Position numbers and translations under genes: made by a program. Positions 44,176-52,801 of a DNA stretch of 64,000 nucleotides are shown here, one piece after another. The notes below the pieces were generated by a model. That model made no database searches. It saw only the letters and a list, made by a program, of their open reading frames with translations, and had not been told where the DNA came from. The first letter of the stretch is position 1, and each line of letters begins with the position of its first letter. Source of the DNA: Vulcanimicrobium winogradskyi (GTDB lineage: Bacteria; Vulcanimicrobiota; Vulcanimicrobiia; Vulcanimicrobiales; Vulcanimicrobiaceae); NCBI GenBank assembly GCA_003134965.1, contig PLDA01000002.1:124001-188000 (forward strand), written 5' to 3'.

Positions 44176-45021
44176 TCATACGGCGACGTGCTCCAGGACC
44201 GTTCGCAATGTCGCGATGTTCCGAGCGTCGTCGTCCTCTTCGCCCGGGGTCTCCAGAATCGCGACCTTTCCCCGTACTCCCGGGTGCGCGACGATTGCGC
44301 GGAACCCTTCGATCCCGATCCGGCCCTCCCCGATGTGCCAGTGCCGGTCGCGGTGGGCGCCGAGCTCGATCTGCGTGTCGTTGAAGTGGAACATCACCAC
44401 GCGGTCGAGCCCGAGCTCGCGTTCGACCAGCTCGAAGAACCGCTCAACCCCCTCGTGACTGTCGATCGCGTAGCCGGCCGCCCAGGTATGGGCGGTGTCG
44501 AGGCAGACGCGCAGGTTCGGGTGTCCGATCGCCCGGACGAACGCGCCCAGCTCTTCGATCGTCCCGCCGCACAGCTGGCCGGCTCCGGCGCTGTTCTCCA
44601 TCACGAGCGCGACGTTCGGGTCGATCCCCTCGAGCGCGTCCTCGAGCGCCGCGACAACCGCTGCGAACCCGTGCGCGCGGTCGCGCGCCCCGTACGAGCC
44701 GAGGTGGGTGTTGACGTACGCGATCTCGCCGGCCGCCGCGACCTCGAGATCGTTCTTCAGCAGTTTCAGCGACCCGGCGACGATCTTCGGATCGTCACTG
44801 GCGAGATTGATCAGATACGACGTGTGGATCGCGGCGAGCGCGATCCCGGCGGCGGCGCGCGCCGCCGCGAAACGCTGCAGCGCCGGAGCGTCGATCGCAC
44901 CGACGCGATACGTCTTCGGGTTGCCCGCGAAGAACTGCAGCGCACTACAGCCGAGCTTCGCCGCGTACTCGACCGCCGCATCGTACCCGCCGGAGACGCG
45001 GATGTGCGAACCGATCAGCAC
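44176..45021 (-). CDS. nfo: Endonuclease IV (AP endonuclease)
   Basis: A 281-residue TIM-barrel zinc enzyme that cuts at abasic sites. It starts GTG-CTG-ATC at 45021 with VLIGSHIRVSGG, the family start. INLASDD, TVNTHLGSYG-type zinc site (VNTHLGS), MENSAGAG, VCLDTAHTWAAGY and HFNDT are the metal-binding landmarks. The longer open frame upstream lies over the methyltransferase gene and is rejected. It begins 5 bases after the methyltransferase stop. Confidence 0.95.
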   Translation of the reverse strand: MLIGSHIRVSGGYDAAVEYAAKLGCSALQFFAGNPKTYRVGAIDAPALQRFAAARAAAGIALAAIHTSYLINLASDDPKIVAGSLKLLKNDLEVAAAGEIAYVNTHLGSYGARDRAHGFAAVVAALEDALEGIDPNVALVMENSAGAGQLCGGTIEELGAFVRAIGHPNLRVCLDTAHTWAAGYAIDSHEGVERFFELVERELGLDRVVMFHFNDTQIELGAHRDRHWHIGEGRIGIEGFRAIVAHPGVRGKVAILETPGEEDDDARNIATLRTVLEHVAV

Positions 45022-45026
45022 GACAC

Positions 45027-45776
45027 TTAGGTCCGGCCTAGATAGAGGTACTGCAACGTGCGCACGTCCAGCGGCGCGTCGTGCGCGCCGTACGCGCCCA
45101 CCAGCCGCGACTCGAGTGCGTCGAACCAACGTCCCGCCTGGTCACCGTGCGCGGCGCGCACCTCGGCGCGCGCGCGCTCCAGGCCCATCCAGTCGTCGAC
45201 GGTCGTGCGAATGAGCGCGGGGATCGCACGCACGGTGCGATCGGTGAAGCCGTCGCCGCCGTAGAACGCGCGGAAACCGCCCGCCAGCGGTTCGGGGACC
45301 GGATCGAGCCCGGTGTCGTGCGTCGCGCCGGCGCGGTGCCCGAGGATGTCGGATTCTGTCGAGAGCGTCTGCCACCACACCGCGACGAGACCGCCTTTGC
45401 GAACCACCCGCACGAGTTCGCCGATCGCGGCCGGCCCATCGAGCAGGTGGAACACGTCGGCGGCGACCGCGGCGTCGAAGGACGCCGCCGAGAACGGCAG
45501 CGCTTCGGCGCGGCCCTGGACGAGCTGCGCGCGTGGCAACCGCACCTTGGCATAGCGCAGCATCGCGCCGGCCGGGTCGATCCCGGTGATCAGCGCGCCC
45601 TCACGCGCGAGGGGTTCGCTCGCGAGCCCCGTCCCGACGCCGACGTCCAGCACGCGCGCGTCGGGGGCGAGCCCGACCTCCCGCAGGGTGGCGTAGAGCT
45701 CGGGCGACGCAGACGCCCCATACCGCTCGTAGCCTGCGGCGAGGTCGTCGTACGTGCTCGCGATCGAGGACGCCAT
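45027..45776 (-). CDS. Class I SAM-dependent methyltransferase
   Basis: A 249-residue UbiE/type-11 methyltransferase. SAM motif I is VLDVGVGTGLASEPLA (about 42-57); GIDPAGAML, GRAEALPFSAASFDAAVAADVFH and VVRKGGLVAVWW follow in the expected order. The substrate is unknown. It sits between the SF2 helicase and nfo in the same transcription unit. Confidence 0.88.
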   Translation of the reverse strand: MASSIASTYDDLAAGYERYGASASPELYATLREVGLAPDARVLDVGVGTGLASEPLAREGALITGIDPAGAMLRYAKVRLPRAQLVQGRAEALPFSAASFDAAVAADVFHLLDGPAAIGELVRVVRKGGLVAVWWQTLSTESDILGHRAGATHDTGLDPVPEPLAGGFRAFYGGDGFTDRTVRAIPALIRTTVDDWMGLERARAEVRAAHGDQAGRWFDALESRLVGAYGAHDAPLDVRTLQYLYLGRT

Positions 45777-45788
45777 CCCGTCCGGAGG

Positions 45789-47009
45789 TTAGCGGCGGTG
45801 GCCGAAGTTGAACTGGCGCGCGCGCATCCCGGTCGGCATGAAGCTCTTGGCCCGCGGTGAGGCCATCGCGCGCGAAGGGTTCTTCTCGAACGTCGTCCCG
45901 GTGAGCAGCACGGCGTCGGACGGGCGCTCGCGCCGGCCGACCCGGCCGATGAGCTGTTCGACCTCGGATTCGCCGAAGGCATCGGAATCGGTGATGACGA
46001 TCAAGTCGGCGGCCGGGATGTCGATCCCGCTGCCGATCAAGTTCGTCGCGGCCAGCACCGCCGGCGACTTGCCCCGGAAGCTGTTCATCATCTCGATGCG
46101 CGTGCCGACCTCGTTGACCTTCACGCCTTTGCGCCGGTAGCGTTTGCTTTGTTCGCTGGTATCGGCCATGTCGCCGCGCAATTGCTCGACGTCGATCCCG
46201 TAGCTCTGCTCGAGCCGCTGCGCGAGCCGCGGAACGTCGCCGCGCGTGCGACCGATGACGAAGATCCGCGAGCCGCGCGTGAGATGTTCCTTGATCAGCG
46301 CGTCGGCGCGCGAGAGCTGCTCGGCCGGCGGTTCGCCCCACACGCCCTCGACCTTGTGAATCTTGGTCGGGAGGACGTCGAACGGCATCTTCTTCATCGA
46401 AACGACGTTCTTGAGCGCGCCGATGCGGTCGAGGAAACGCCGCAGCTCGTCGGGCGTTGCCGACGCGAACAGCATCGGGCAGTCGAGTTTCTCGAGCAGC
46501 CGCAAGTGTTCGCGCTCGTCGAACGCGTTGACGTCGTCGACGAAGAGCAGATCGCTCTTGTCGATGATCTCCCAGTGCCGGTCGATCGTCAGCATCATCG
46601 CCGAGCCGACGACGACGTGGATCGAGCCGTTCTCGATCCCGGCTTCGACCGCGCGGCGTTCGCCGGGCGCGGCGCCGCCGTGGATCTGTCCGACGCCGAT
46701 CCCCGTCCCTTCGAGGCGTTCGGTGAAGTAGGTGATGTGCTGGCGGATCAGGTCGCGCGTCGGTGCGAGGATCACGACGTAGCCGTCGGTCTTGAGGATC
46801 GTGTCGACGGCGACGCGCAGCATGACTTCGGTCTTGCCCGAACCCGTCGGGGCCTTGAGCAAGTACTCGAAGGTACCATCGTCGAGGCCGGTGGTGATGG
46901 AGTCGACCGCTTTGCGCTGGTCGTCGGTGAGCCGGAAGCTCTCGCCCGGCTGGATCAGTTCGTGGATCAGCGCGACGCGCTGACAATTCTCGTCGATCGT
47001 CGCCCACAC
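45789..47009 (-). CDS. SF2 helicase with a degenerate DEAD box
   Basis: A 406-residue superfamily 2 helicase: motif I APTGSGKTEV (about 53-62), Ia ILAPTRDLIRQH, III LFASATP, V AATNLIGSGIDIPAADLI, VI QLIGRVGRRERP. Motif II, usually DExH/D, reads VDDVNAFDERE, an unusual change that may affect ATP hydrolysis. GTG 47009 is the first standard start, but the frame is open and plausible (SKSLVPADVW) upstream. It follows scpB and may act in DNA metabolism; no closer family is recognised. Confidence 0.82.
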   Translation of the reverse strand: MWATIDENCQRVALIHELIQPGESFRLTDDQRKAVDSITTGLDDGTFEYLLKAPTGSGKTEVMLRVAVDTILKTDGYVVILAPTRDLIRQHITYFTERLEGTGIGVGQIHGGAAPGERRAVEAGIENGSIHVVVGSAMMLTIDRHWEIIDKSDLLFVDDVNAFDEREHLRLLEKLDCPMLFASATPDELRRFLDRIGALKNVVSMKKMPFDVLPTKIHKVEGVWGEPPAEQLSRADALIKEHLTRGSRIFVIGRTRGDVPRLAQRLEQSYGIDVEQLRGDMADTSEQSKRYRRKGVKVNEVGTRIEMMNSFRGKSPAVLAATNLIGSGIDIPAADLIVITDSDAFGESEVEQLIGRVGRRERPSDAVLLTGTTFEKNPSRAMASPRAKSFMPTGMRARQFNFGHRR

Positions 47010-47038
47010 GTCGGCGGGGACGAGACTCTTCGATGCGG

Positions 47039-47770
47039 TTAGACCGCTGATGGCGTAGGCTCCGTTTCTGGTTTTGCGGCGGTCGTCTCGACCGGCGCCC
47101 TGCTGTTTGTTTCGTCCGTCTCGGACTCTGTCGTCTCGCCCCCATGGACCACATCGGCGGCGTCAGAAGTTGCCTCGGCCCAGCGGGCGGGCGCCTCGTC
47201 GTGCGCCACGAGCAGCGTGGCGATCGGCAGCGCGAGCTCGACGGGGGTCGCCGCGTCGACGTCGACCGGCGGCAGCTCCTCGAGCGAGCGCAAGCCGAAC
47301 GCCTCGAGGAACTCGGGGGTCGTCTTGTAGAGGATCGGCCGGCCCGGGACGTCCTTTCGCCCCGACTCGGTCAGAAACCGGCGGTCGACGAGGGTCGCGA
47401 TCACGGAGTCGGCCGAGACGCCGCGGATGTTCTCGATCTCGCCCTTCGTGACCGGCTGCATGTACGCGACGATCGCGAGCGACTCGAGCGCGGCCGGCGA
47501 GAGGTTGCTCTTGGGCGGGAGCAGGTACGCCTCGACCGCCTCGCGCGCCGCCGCGGCACTGGCGAAGCGGTAGCCGCCCGCGATCTCGCGCAGCACGATT
47601 CCGCGGTGCGCGAACTCCTCGTCGATCCGCTGCAACGCGACGGTCACCTCGCTCTGCTCGGCGCCGGTGAGCTTCGCGAGCTCCTTGATCGAGAGCGCTT
47701 CGGACGCGACGAAGAGCAGCGCCTCGAGCTTGCGCTGGAGATGGCCGGTTTCGAGGAGTTCAGGCTGCAC
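47039..47770 (-). CDS. scpB: Segregation and condensation protein B
   Basis: A 243-residue protein with the tandem winged-helix ScpB core: LQRKLEALLFVASEALSIKELAKLTG near the start and LSPAALESLAIVAYMQPVTKGEIENIRGV in the second domain. The ~60-residue acidic, Thr/Glu-rich C-terminal tail is longer than usual. It starts at GTG 47770, overlapping scpA by 11 bases. It is a kleisin accessory subunit for SMC in chromosome segregation. Confidence 0.95.
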   Translation of the reverse strand: MQPELLETGHLQRKLEALLFVASEALSIKELAKLTGAEQSEVTVALQRIDEEFAHRGIVLREIAGGYRFASAAAAREAVEAYLLPPKSNLSPAALESLAIVAYMQPVTKGEIENIRGVSADSVIATLVDRRFLTESGRKDVPGRPILYKTTPEFLEAFGLRSLEELPPVDVDAATPVELALPIATLLVAHDEAPARWAEATSDAADVVHGGETTESETDETNSRAPVETTAAKPETEPTPSAV

Positions 47771-48500
47771 GGTCTGCTTGCGGGACGGCGAGGAGCTCGA
47801 TATCCCCGAAGGCCTCGTCCTGCGCGACGCGGATGCGCTCGCGCCGGACCAGCTCGAGGACGGCGAGGAAGGTGACGATGATCGCCAGACGATCGAGCCC
47901 GGCGCACAGACCGAAGAACGAGGCTTTGCCCACCCGCCGCACGGCCCGCACGACCAGGTCCATCTGCTCGACCAGCGAGACGCGCTCGCGGACGATGCTG
48001 CGCTTCTCGGGCTTTGCCGCCCGCAACGCCGCGGCGAGCGCACCCGCCAGCTTCGCCGCGTCGATCTTGTAGCGCTGAACGAAGTCCGCGGTCGCATCGC
48101 CGCCGTCGGCCCGCAGGTAGTACGCCGACGCCTCGGCGGCCCGCGCCTTCAGCTCCTGGCCGGCGTCGCGATACTTCGAGTACGCCAGCAGCCGCTCGCG
48201 CAGCCGCGCCTCGACCGCCTCAGCCGACTCCTCGGGATCGCCGGCGAACTCGATCGGGATCGGCGGCAGCAGCGCCTTCGACTTCAAGAATACGAGCGTC
48301 GCCGCGACGACGAGGTAGTCGGCGGCGAGCTCGACGTCGAGCTCCTCCATCGCGTGGATGTACGCGAGGTACTGATCGGCGACGGCGGCCAGCGGGACCG
48401 TCGCGATGTCGAGCTGGCGCTCTTTGACCAAGTTCAGCAGCAGATCGAGGGGACCGTCGAACACGTCGACCGAGACGCGCAGAGCGAGCGGAGCCGTCAA
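47760..48500 (-). CDS. scpA: Segregation and condensation protein A
   Basis: A 246-residue kleisin. VDVFDGPLDLLLNLVKERQLDIATVPLAAVADQYL near the N-terminus binds the SMC neck. AADYLVVAATLVFLKSKALLP and the C-terminal winged helix (FLAVLELVRRERIRVAQDEAFGDIEL) are standard. It follows the NUDIX gene with one base between and overlaps scpB. Confidence 0.96.
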   Translation of the reverse strand: MTAPLALRVSVDVFDGPLDLLLNLVKERQLDIATVPLAAVADQYLAYIHAMEELDVELAADYLVVAATLVFLKSKALLPPIPIEFAGDPEESAEAVEARLRERLLAYSKYRDAGQELKARAAEASAYYLRADGGDATADFVQRYKIDAAKLAGALAAALRAAKPEKRSIVRERVSLVEQMDLVVRAVRRVGKASFFGLCAGLDRLAIIVTFLAVLELVRRERIRVAQDEAFGDIELLAVPQADRAA

Positions 48501-48501
48501 A

Positions 48502-48987
48502 TCAGGCGCTCGAGTCCCTCACGGCTTGACCCGCGGTGACGGTCTCAGGCTCGAAGATCCCGCTGCCTTCCTGCTCGAGCCATTCGAGTGCGAGATCGAC
48601 CAGCCGCTTCTCGTTGACGTATTTTAGCGATTTTTTGGCGACTTTGATCTCGAACCACCGCGCCTCGTCGACCTCGTGGTCGTGGTTTGCGGTATCGCCC
48701 GACAGGTAGCGCATCAGGTAGAAGTGGACCGCCTTCTTGTGCTTCGTGCGGTTCAGGAAGAACCAGTAGGAGATGTCCGAGAGCTTCGAGAGGACCTCGG
48801 CCCAGCAGCCGGTCTCCTCACGGACCTCACGCAGGGCGGCCTGCTCGTGCGTCTCCCTTGCCTCGACGTGGCCCTTCGGCAGGGACCAAACGCGCGGCTC
48901 GCCTCGCCCGATGAGCAAGGCTTCCAAACCGTTGCCGTTCCGCCGCAGCACCAAGCCGCCCGCGGAAACTTCGTACTTGATCCGCAT
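48502..48987 (-). CDS. NUDIX hydrolase
   Basis: A 161-residue NUDIX protein. The box GHVEARETHEQAALREVREETG (about 39-60) is intact (GX5EX7REUXEEXGU). It begins SAGGLVLRRNGNGLEALLIGRG, typical of diadenosine polyphosphate/ADP-ribose-type members. The start is ATG 48987; the long frame upstream overlaps the M56 gene. First gene of the scpA-scpB unit. Confidence 0.92.
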   Translation of the reverse strand: MRIKYEVSAGGLVLRRNGNGLEALLIGRGEPRVWSLPKGHVEARETHEQAALREVREETGCWAEVLSKLSDISYWFFLNRTKHKKAVHFYLMRYLSGDTANHDHEVDEARWFEIKVAKKSLKYVNEKRLVDLALEWLEQEGSGIFEPETVTAGQAVRDSSA

Positions 48988-49008
48988 CGTCGTTTCCCGG
49001 AGACAGAT

Positions 49009-49034
49009 CCAGCCCGATGATCGGGCTGGGTTTT
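49009..49034 (+). terminator. Stem-loop with T-run (5' leader hairpin of the NUDIX-scp unit on the minus strand)
   Basis: CCAGCCCGA (49009-49017), loop TGA, TCGGGCTGG (49021-49029), then GTTTT on the plus strand. No plus-strand gene ends here. On the minus strand it falls right after the TATACT box, so it would be the first structure in the NUDIX mRNA leader. Confidence 0.5.
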
Positions 49035-49036
49035 CT

Positions 49037-49042
49037 CTAGTA
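49037..49042 (-). promoter_or_regulatory. -10 box (TATACT) for the NUDIX-scpAB unit
   Basis: TATACT on the minus strand in an otherwise GC-rich gap, about 50 bases upstream of ATG 48987. No clear -35 hexamer at 16-18 bases. Confidence 0.45.
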
Positions 49043-49096
49043 TATCGCGAGGTCCCAAGAAGAACCGAAGCCCGGGAACCCCCCGGCGGGCCGCCC

Positions 49097-50512
49097 CTAC
49101 GGGGTCGGCAGCGCGCGGAGCGGGATACGGAACCAGATCGTCCGCGATCCCAGCGAGACCGGGCCGGAGGTCGGATCCTCGGCCACGATCGCCGCGGCCG
49201 CACCGCTCGGGAGGCCGGGCGGCGGGGTGAACGCCGGGGGCTGCGCCTCAACGGCGTCGTCCGGCGAGCGCAGCGGGCCGAAGCACGTCCGGCAGCGCAG
49301 ATGCGGCGCGACGAGCGCGATCGTCTCCGCCTGCGCGGCGCCGGTGGGGATCGCCGGAGCGCGGCGCGGCTCCGGCCGGCGGACCGGCTGGACGGCCTGC
49401 CGCGGCGCGACCGCGACGGCGCGCGCGACGGCTGTCGCCGGGCGCTCGACCCGCTCTGCGACGGGGATGGAGATCGCCGGCGTCGGGGCCAGCGCGAGCG
49501 TCGACGCGGAGCGGTGGGCCGGGGCCGGGCGGTGGACACGAGCGGCGATGCGGGCCGCCGAGCGCCGCGGTGCGTGGTGTCCGAGCGCGATCTGCGCGCG
49601 CTGCGGGACCATCGCGGCGACGCGCACGGCGGTTCCGGGGAGGGCCACCAGCGCGGCCGCAACGACGGCAAAGGAGGCTGCGGTGAGGCAGCCGAGTGCA
49701 ATAGCCCGGCGGAGCGGGCCACCGTCGGCGGCCGGCCGCAGGAGGCGCTCGACGCGGATCGCGACGTGCGAGCGGCGGCCGGCGAAGGTCGGAGCGAGGG
49801 CGCCGCCGCTGCGGTCGGTCGCAAGCCGCAGCAGGCACGCCGCGTAGCGCCGCGCGCCGGTCTCGGAGGCCGCTCGCTCGTCGCTCGCGAGTTCGCGCTC
49901 GAGGTCGAGCGCTCGCCCCAAGATCCACAGCCCCGGCACCCACCACGCCGCACGCGAGACCGCGCTCTGCACCGCCTTGGCCCAGTCGTCGCGGCGCGCG
50001 AGGTGCGCGCACTCGTGGGCGACGACGGCCTCCCACTCGCGATCGTCGACCCGGGCGCGGAACCCTTCAGGCAAGACGACGGCGGGATGGACGTAGCCGA
50101 TCGCGGTCGGGGTCGAGACGGTTCGCGAGGTGCCGATTCGCGCGCGGCGCACGGCAACCGTTCCGAGCGGAACGGCCCGCCGCTTGACCCGGCGCAGCTT
50201 CACCACCTCGAACGCCAGCTCGATGAGCAGCGCCACGCCGGTCGCCGCGGCGAGCACGAGCGCGGGGAACGCGAGCAGCACGACGACGGCAGGGGCGCCC
50301 GGCGCGCCGCCCGCCGCTGGCGCAGGTCGCAGCGACGCGGCCGCCAGCGCCAGCGGACCGACCGCAGCGGTCAGCGCGAAAGCGGCGGCGTGGATGCGGT
50401 AGCGCACCGCGGCCCGCGCGAACGGGCGCGCGGCAAGCAGCGCTCCCGCCGCGAGCGGAAGGCTGGCCAGGATCGCGGTGAGCGCGGCGAGCGCAAGGAC
50501 CGCGGGGTTCAG
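49097..50512 (-). CDS. BlaR1-like M56 metallopeptidase
   Basis: About 471 residues if translation starts at the CTG at 50512, which overlaps the BlaI stop; the next standard start (GTG 50407) would remove the first membrane helix. N-terminal helices, a VVAHECAHLARRDDW zinc motif (HExxH) and a post-motif ELASDERAA glutamate are present. After a helix near 350 the tail is long, Arg/Pro/Ala-rich and ends in a small domain with one CxxC pair (LRCRTCFGPL). Second sensor-peptidase of the window. Confidence 0.83.
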   Translation of the reverse strand: MNPAVLALAALTAILASLPLAAGALLAARPFARAAVRYRIHAAAFALTAAVGPLALAAASLRPAPAAGGAPGAPAVVVLLAFPALVLAAATGVALLIELAFEVVKLRRVKRRAVPLGTVAVRRARIGTSRTVSTPTAIGYVHPAVVLPEGFRARVDDREWEAVVAHECAHLARRDDWAKAVQSAVSRAAWWVPGLWILGRALDLERELASDERAASETGARRYAACLLRLATDRSGGALAPTFAGRRSHVAIRVERLLRPAADGGPLRRAIALGCLTAASFAVVAAALVALPGTAVRVAAMVPQRAQIALGHHAPRRSAARIAARVHRPAPAHRSASTLALAPTPAISIPVAERVERPATAVARAVAVAPRQAVQPVRRPEPRRAPAIPTGAAQAETIALVAPHLRCRTCFGPLRSPDDAVEAQPPAFTPPPGLPSGAAAAIVAEDPTSGPVSLGSRTIWFRIPLRALPTP

Positions 50513-50883
50513 CCTCGGTCCTCGAGGAGCGTCCGCAAGCGGCGCTCCTCTTCGGCGCTCAGCCGCTCGCTGTCGAGGAGGTTGAGCATCAGCGCACGCG
50601 GCGATCCGTCGAAGAACGTCGCCAGGACGTTCTCGACGACGGTGCGCCGGGCCGCGTCGCGTTCGACGCGGGGCTTGTAGACGTTGGCCTTGCCGCGGGT
50701 CGTGTGACGGACGTAGCCCTTGCGCTCCAGGATCGTCAGCGTCGAGAGCACCGTCGTGTACGCGATCGGGCGGTCTTCGAGGCGGGCGTGAACGTCCGCG
50801 ACCGTCGCGCTGCCGAGATCCCACAGGATGTCCATGAGGCGGTACTCCGCCTCGGTGAGGGTGGGCGTCGGGCGCCTAGCCAT
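50509..50883 (-). CDS. BlaI/MecI-family repressor (second)
   Basis: A 124-residue repressor: LTEAEYRLMDILWDLGSATVADVHARL then IAYTTVLSTLTILERKGYVRH is the winged helix. It pairs with the downstream M56 gene. Unlike the pair at 41 kb, no TACTA-type dyad is seen within 60 bases upstream of the start, so its operator differs or lies elsewhere. Confidence 0.93.
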   Translation of the reverse strand: MARRPTPTLTEAEYRLMDILWDLGSATVADVHARLEDRPIAYTTVLSTLTILERKGYVRHTTRGKANVYKPRVERDAARRTVVENVLATFFDGSPRALMLNLLDSERLSAEEERRLRTLLEDRG

Positions 50884-50928
50884 CCCCCCTCATACGACGC
50901 CGACTCCGGATTCTCCGCGAGGTTTCGA

Positions 50929-52719
50929 TCAAGGATTGCTGCCGATCCAGGCGGCGACACGCCGCTCCAGCACGTCGAGCGGAAGCGCCCCCTGCCCGAG
51001 CACGACTTCGTGGAAGGACCGCAGGTCGAAGCGGACGCCGAGCCGTGACTCGGCGCGCGCGCGCAGCTCGCGGATCTTGAGCTGACCGATCTTGTACGCG
51101 AGCGCCTGGCCGGGATTCGTGATGTAGCGATCGACTTCGTTGGTGACGTCGAGCGGCGTCTTCGCGGCGTTCTCCAAGAAATAGTCGATCGCGCGCTGTC
51201 GCGACCAGCCTTGCACGTGCATCCCGGTGTCGACGACGAGCCGTACCGCACGCCACATCTCGTACGTCAGGGCGCCGAAGCGCGACTTCGGATCGTCGTA
51301 CAGACCCATCTCGGCGCCGAGCGATTCGGCGTACAAGCCCCAGCCCTCGACGAACGCAGTGTACGCAAGCGACGCGCGGCGGAACTCCGGGAGTCCGTGC
51401 AGCTCCTGCGCGAGCGCGATCTGCAAGTGGTGCCCCGGGACGGACTCGTGCAGCGAGAGCACCATCATCTCGTAGATCGGTCGCTGCTCGGGCTTGTAGA
51501 GGTTCACGTAGTAGGAGCCGGCGCGCGAGCCGTCGAGCGCACCGGGCCAGTAGTACGCGGTGGTGGTGTCGGGCGCGAGCGCCGCCGGGATCGGAACGAC
51601 ACCGTACGGAAGCCGCGGCAGCGTCTTGAACACCGTGACGAGTTCGGGATCGATGCGCTTCGCGGTCGCGCGGTATGCCGCCAGCAGCTCCTGCGGCGTC
51701 TTGTAATAGTTCGCCGGGTCGTCGCGCAGTTGCACGATCACGTCGTGCAGCGAGCCGCGATACCCCGTCTGCGGCGCCAGATCTTCCATCGCCGAGCGCA
51801 CGCGCGCAACCTCACGCAGGCCGAGCTCGTGAATCGCCGCGGGCGTCATGTCGGTCGTCGTGTAGGTGCGGGCGAAGTACGCGTAGAGTTCGTCCCCGCC
51901 GGGGACGTGGACGAGCCCGACCGCCTCCGGCGCGGCCGGCAGGTAATGGTCGACGACGAACGCGCGCAGCTCGCGCAGCGCCGGGTTGACGGCGTTCGCG
52001 ACCGCCGTGCGCGCGCGCTCCCGCAAGCGCGCCGCGTCGGCGGCGGAGATCGACGCGGGGATCCGCGTCAGCGGCGCGTAGAACGCCGACGCCTCGGGAT
52101 CGGCGATCAGCCGGTCGAGTTGCGCGGGGACTCGCTGCATCGACGGCCGCGGCCACAGCATCCGCCGCGCGAGCGCCTCGCGCAGCAGCGCGATCGACTC
52201 GGCGACGGCGCGCGGGTACGCATCGAGCCGCTGCAGCCAGTGCTCGTAGTCGGACACGTTCGCGAAGCGCAGCTGGTCGATGTACAGCGAGTAGGTCTGC
52301 ACGCCGTCGCGCGGGCTGATCGCGAAGAGCTGCGTGCCGAGCGCGTAGCCGCGCAGCGCGTCGCGCAGCTGCCCGGCGTAGAGGTCGTAGTTCAGCCGCG
52401 CGCCCTCGCCCAGCCGCTCGCGGCCGATCCGCTCCATCCGGGCCAGCACGTCGCGCTGGTGCGCGGCCTCATCGGCGAGCGCCGCCTCCGACTGCGCGTC
52501 CCAGCGGTCGTCGCCCGACCGGTCGCCGGCGAGCGAGGCCGCGATCGGGTGTCGGCGGTGGTAGTCGGCCCAGTCCGCGGCCAAGAGCGCGTCGAGTGCG
52601 GTGTCGGCGGCGTCGGCGGCGTCGGCGGCGGCCTCGGTCGGCGTAGCGACAGCTCCCTCGGTTAGCGCCAGGGTCCCGCACGCGATCGAGGCTCCGCGAA
52701 GCAGGTCGGCGCGGTTCAT
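50929..52719 (-). CDS. DUF885 family (putative zinc carboxypeptidase-like) protein
   Basis: A DUF885 protein of about 596 residues. The metal motif reads SLHESVPGHHLQ (HExxPGHH) with a later FVEGWGLYAE, both diagnostic. A signal-like stretch (LLRGASIACGTLALTEGAVA) follows the ATG at 52719, suggesting export; the ATG/GTG further up would bury it. Members are thought to be secreted dipeptidases or carboxypeptidases, but activity is poorly defined. Confidence 0.87.
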   Translation of the reverse strand: MNRADLLRGASIACGTLALTEGAVATPTEAAADAADAADTALDALLAADWADYHRRHPIAASLAGDRSGDDRWDAQSEAALADEAAHQRDVLARMERIGRERLGEGARLNYDLYAGQLRDALRGYALGTQLFAISPRDGVQTYSLYIDQLRFANVSDYEHWLQRLDAYPRAVAESIALLREALARRMLWPRPSMQRVPAQLDRLIADPEASAFYAPLTRIPASISAADAARLRERARTAVANAVNPALRELRAFVVDHYLPAAPEAVGLVHVPGGDELYAYFARTYTTTDMTPAAIHELGLREVARVRSAMEDLAPQTGYRGSLHDVIVQLRDDPANYYKTPQELLAAYRATAKRIDPELVTVFKTLPRLPYGVVPIPAALAPDTTTAYYWPGALDGSRAGSYYVNLYKPEQRPIYEMMVLSLHESVPGHHLQIALAQELHGLPEFRRASLAYTAFVEGWGLYAESLGAEMGLYDDPKSRFGALTYEMWRAVRLVVDTGMHVQGWSRQRAIDYFLENAAKTPLDVTNEVDRYITNPGQALAYKIGQLKIRELRARAESRLGVRFDLRSFHEVVLGQGALPLDVLERRVAAWIGSNP

Positions 52720-52750
52720 CGCCGCGGTCTTCCCGAGGGCCCATTCGCCG

Positions 52751-52764
52751 CCTGCCATGGCAGG
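52751..52764. promoter_or_regulatory. 14-base perfect palindrome in the divergent promoter region
   Basis: CCTGCCATGGCAGG lies between the divergent DUF885 gene and the first of the secreted paralogues. Candidate regulator site. Confidence 0.4.
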
Positions 52765-52789
52765 TCGCGGCGGCAGGCCGGGGAGTATG

Positions 52790-52801
52790 ATCGTATACGA
52801 T
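52790..52801. promoter_or_regulatory. 12-base palindrome overlapping the start of the secreted triplet
   Basis: ATCGTATACGAT ends on the first two bases of the ATG at 52800. It may be a -10 region or a repressor site; a -10-like TATACG is inside it. Confidence 0.4.

Noticed and set aside
44176..45129. Longer nfo frame starting at 45129
   Set aside because: The extra 36 residues are Arg/Ala-rich and overlap the methyltransferase gene; the family start fits GTG 45021.
48502..50157. Extended 551-codon minus-strand frame ending in the NUDIX domain
   Set aside because: The upstream 390 codons are low-complexity shadow of the M56 gene; the NUDIX protein starts at ATG 48987.
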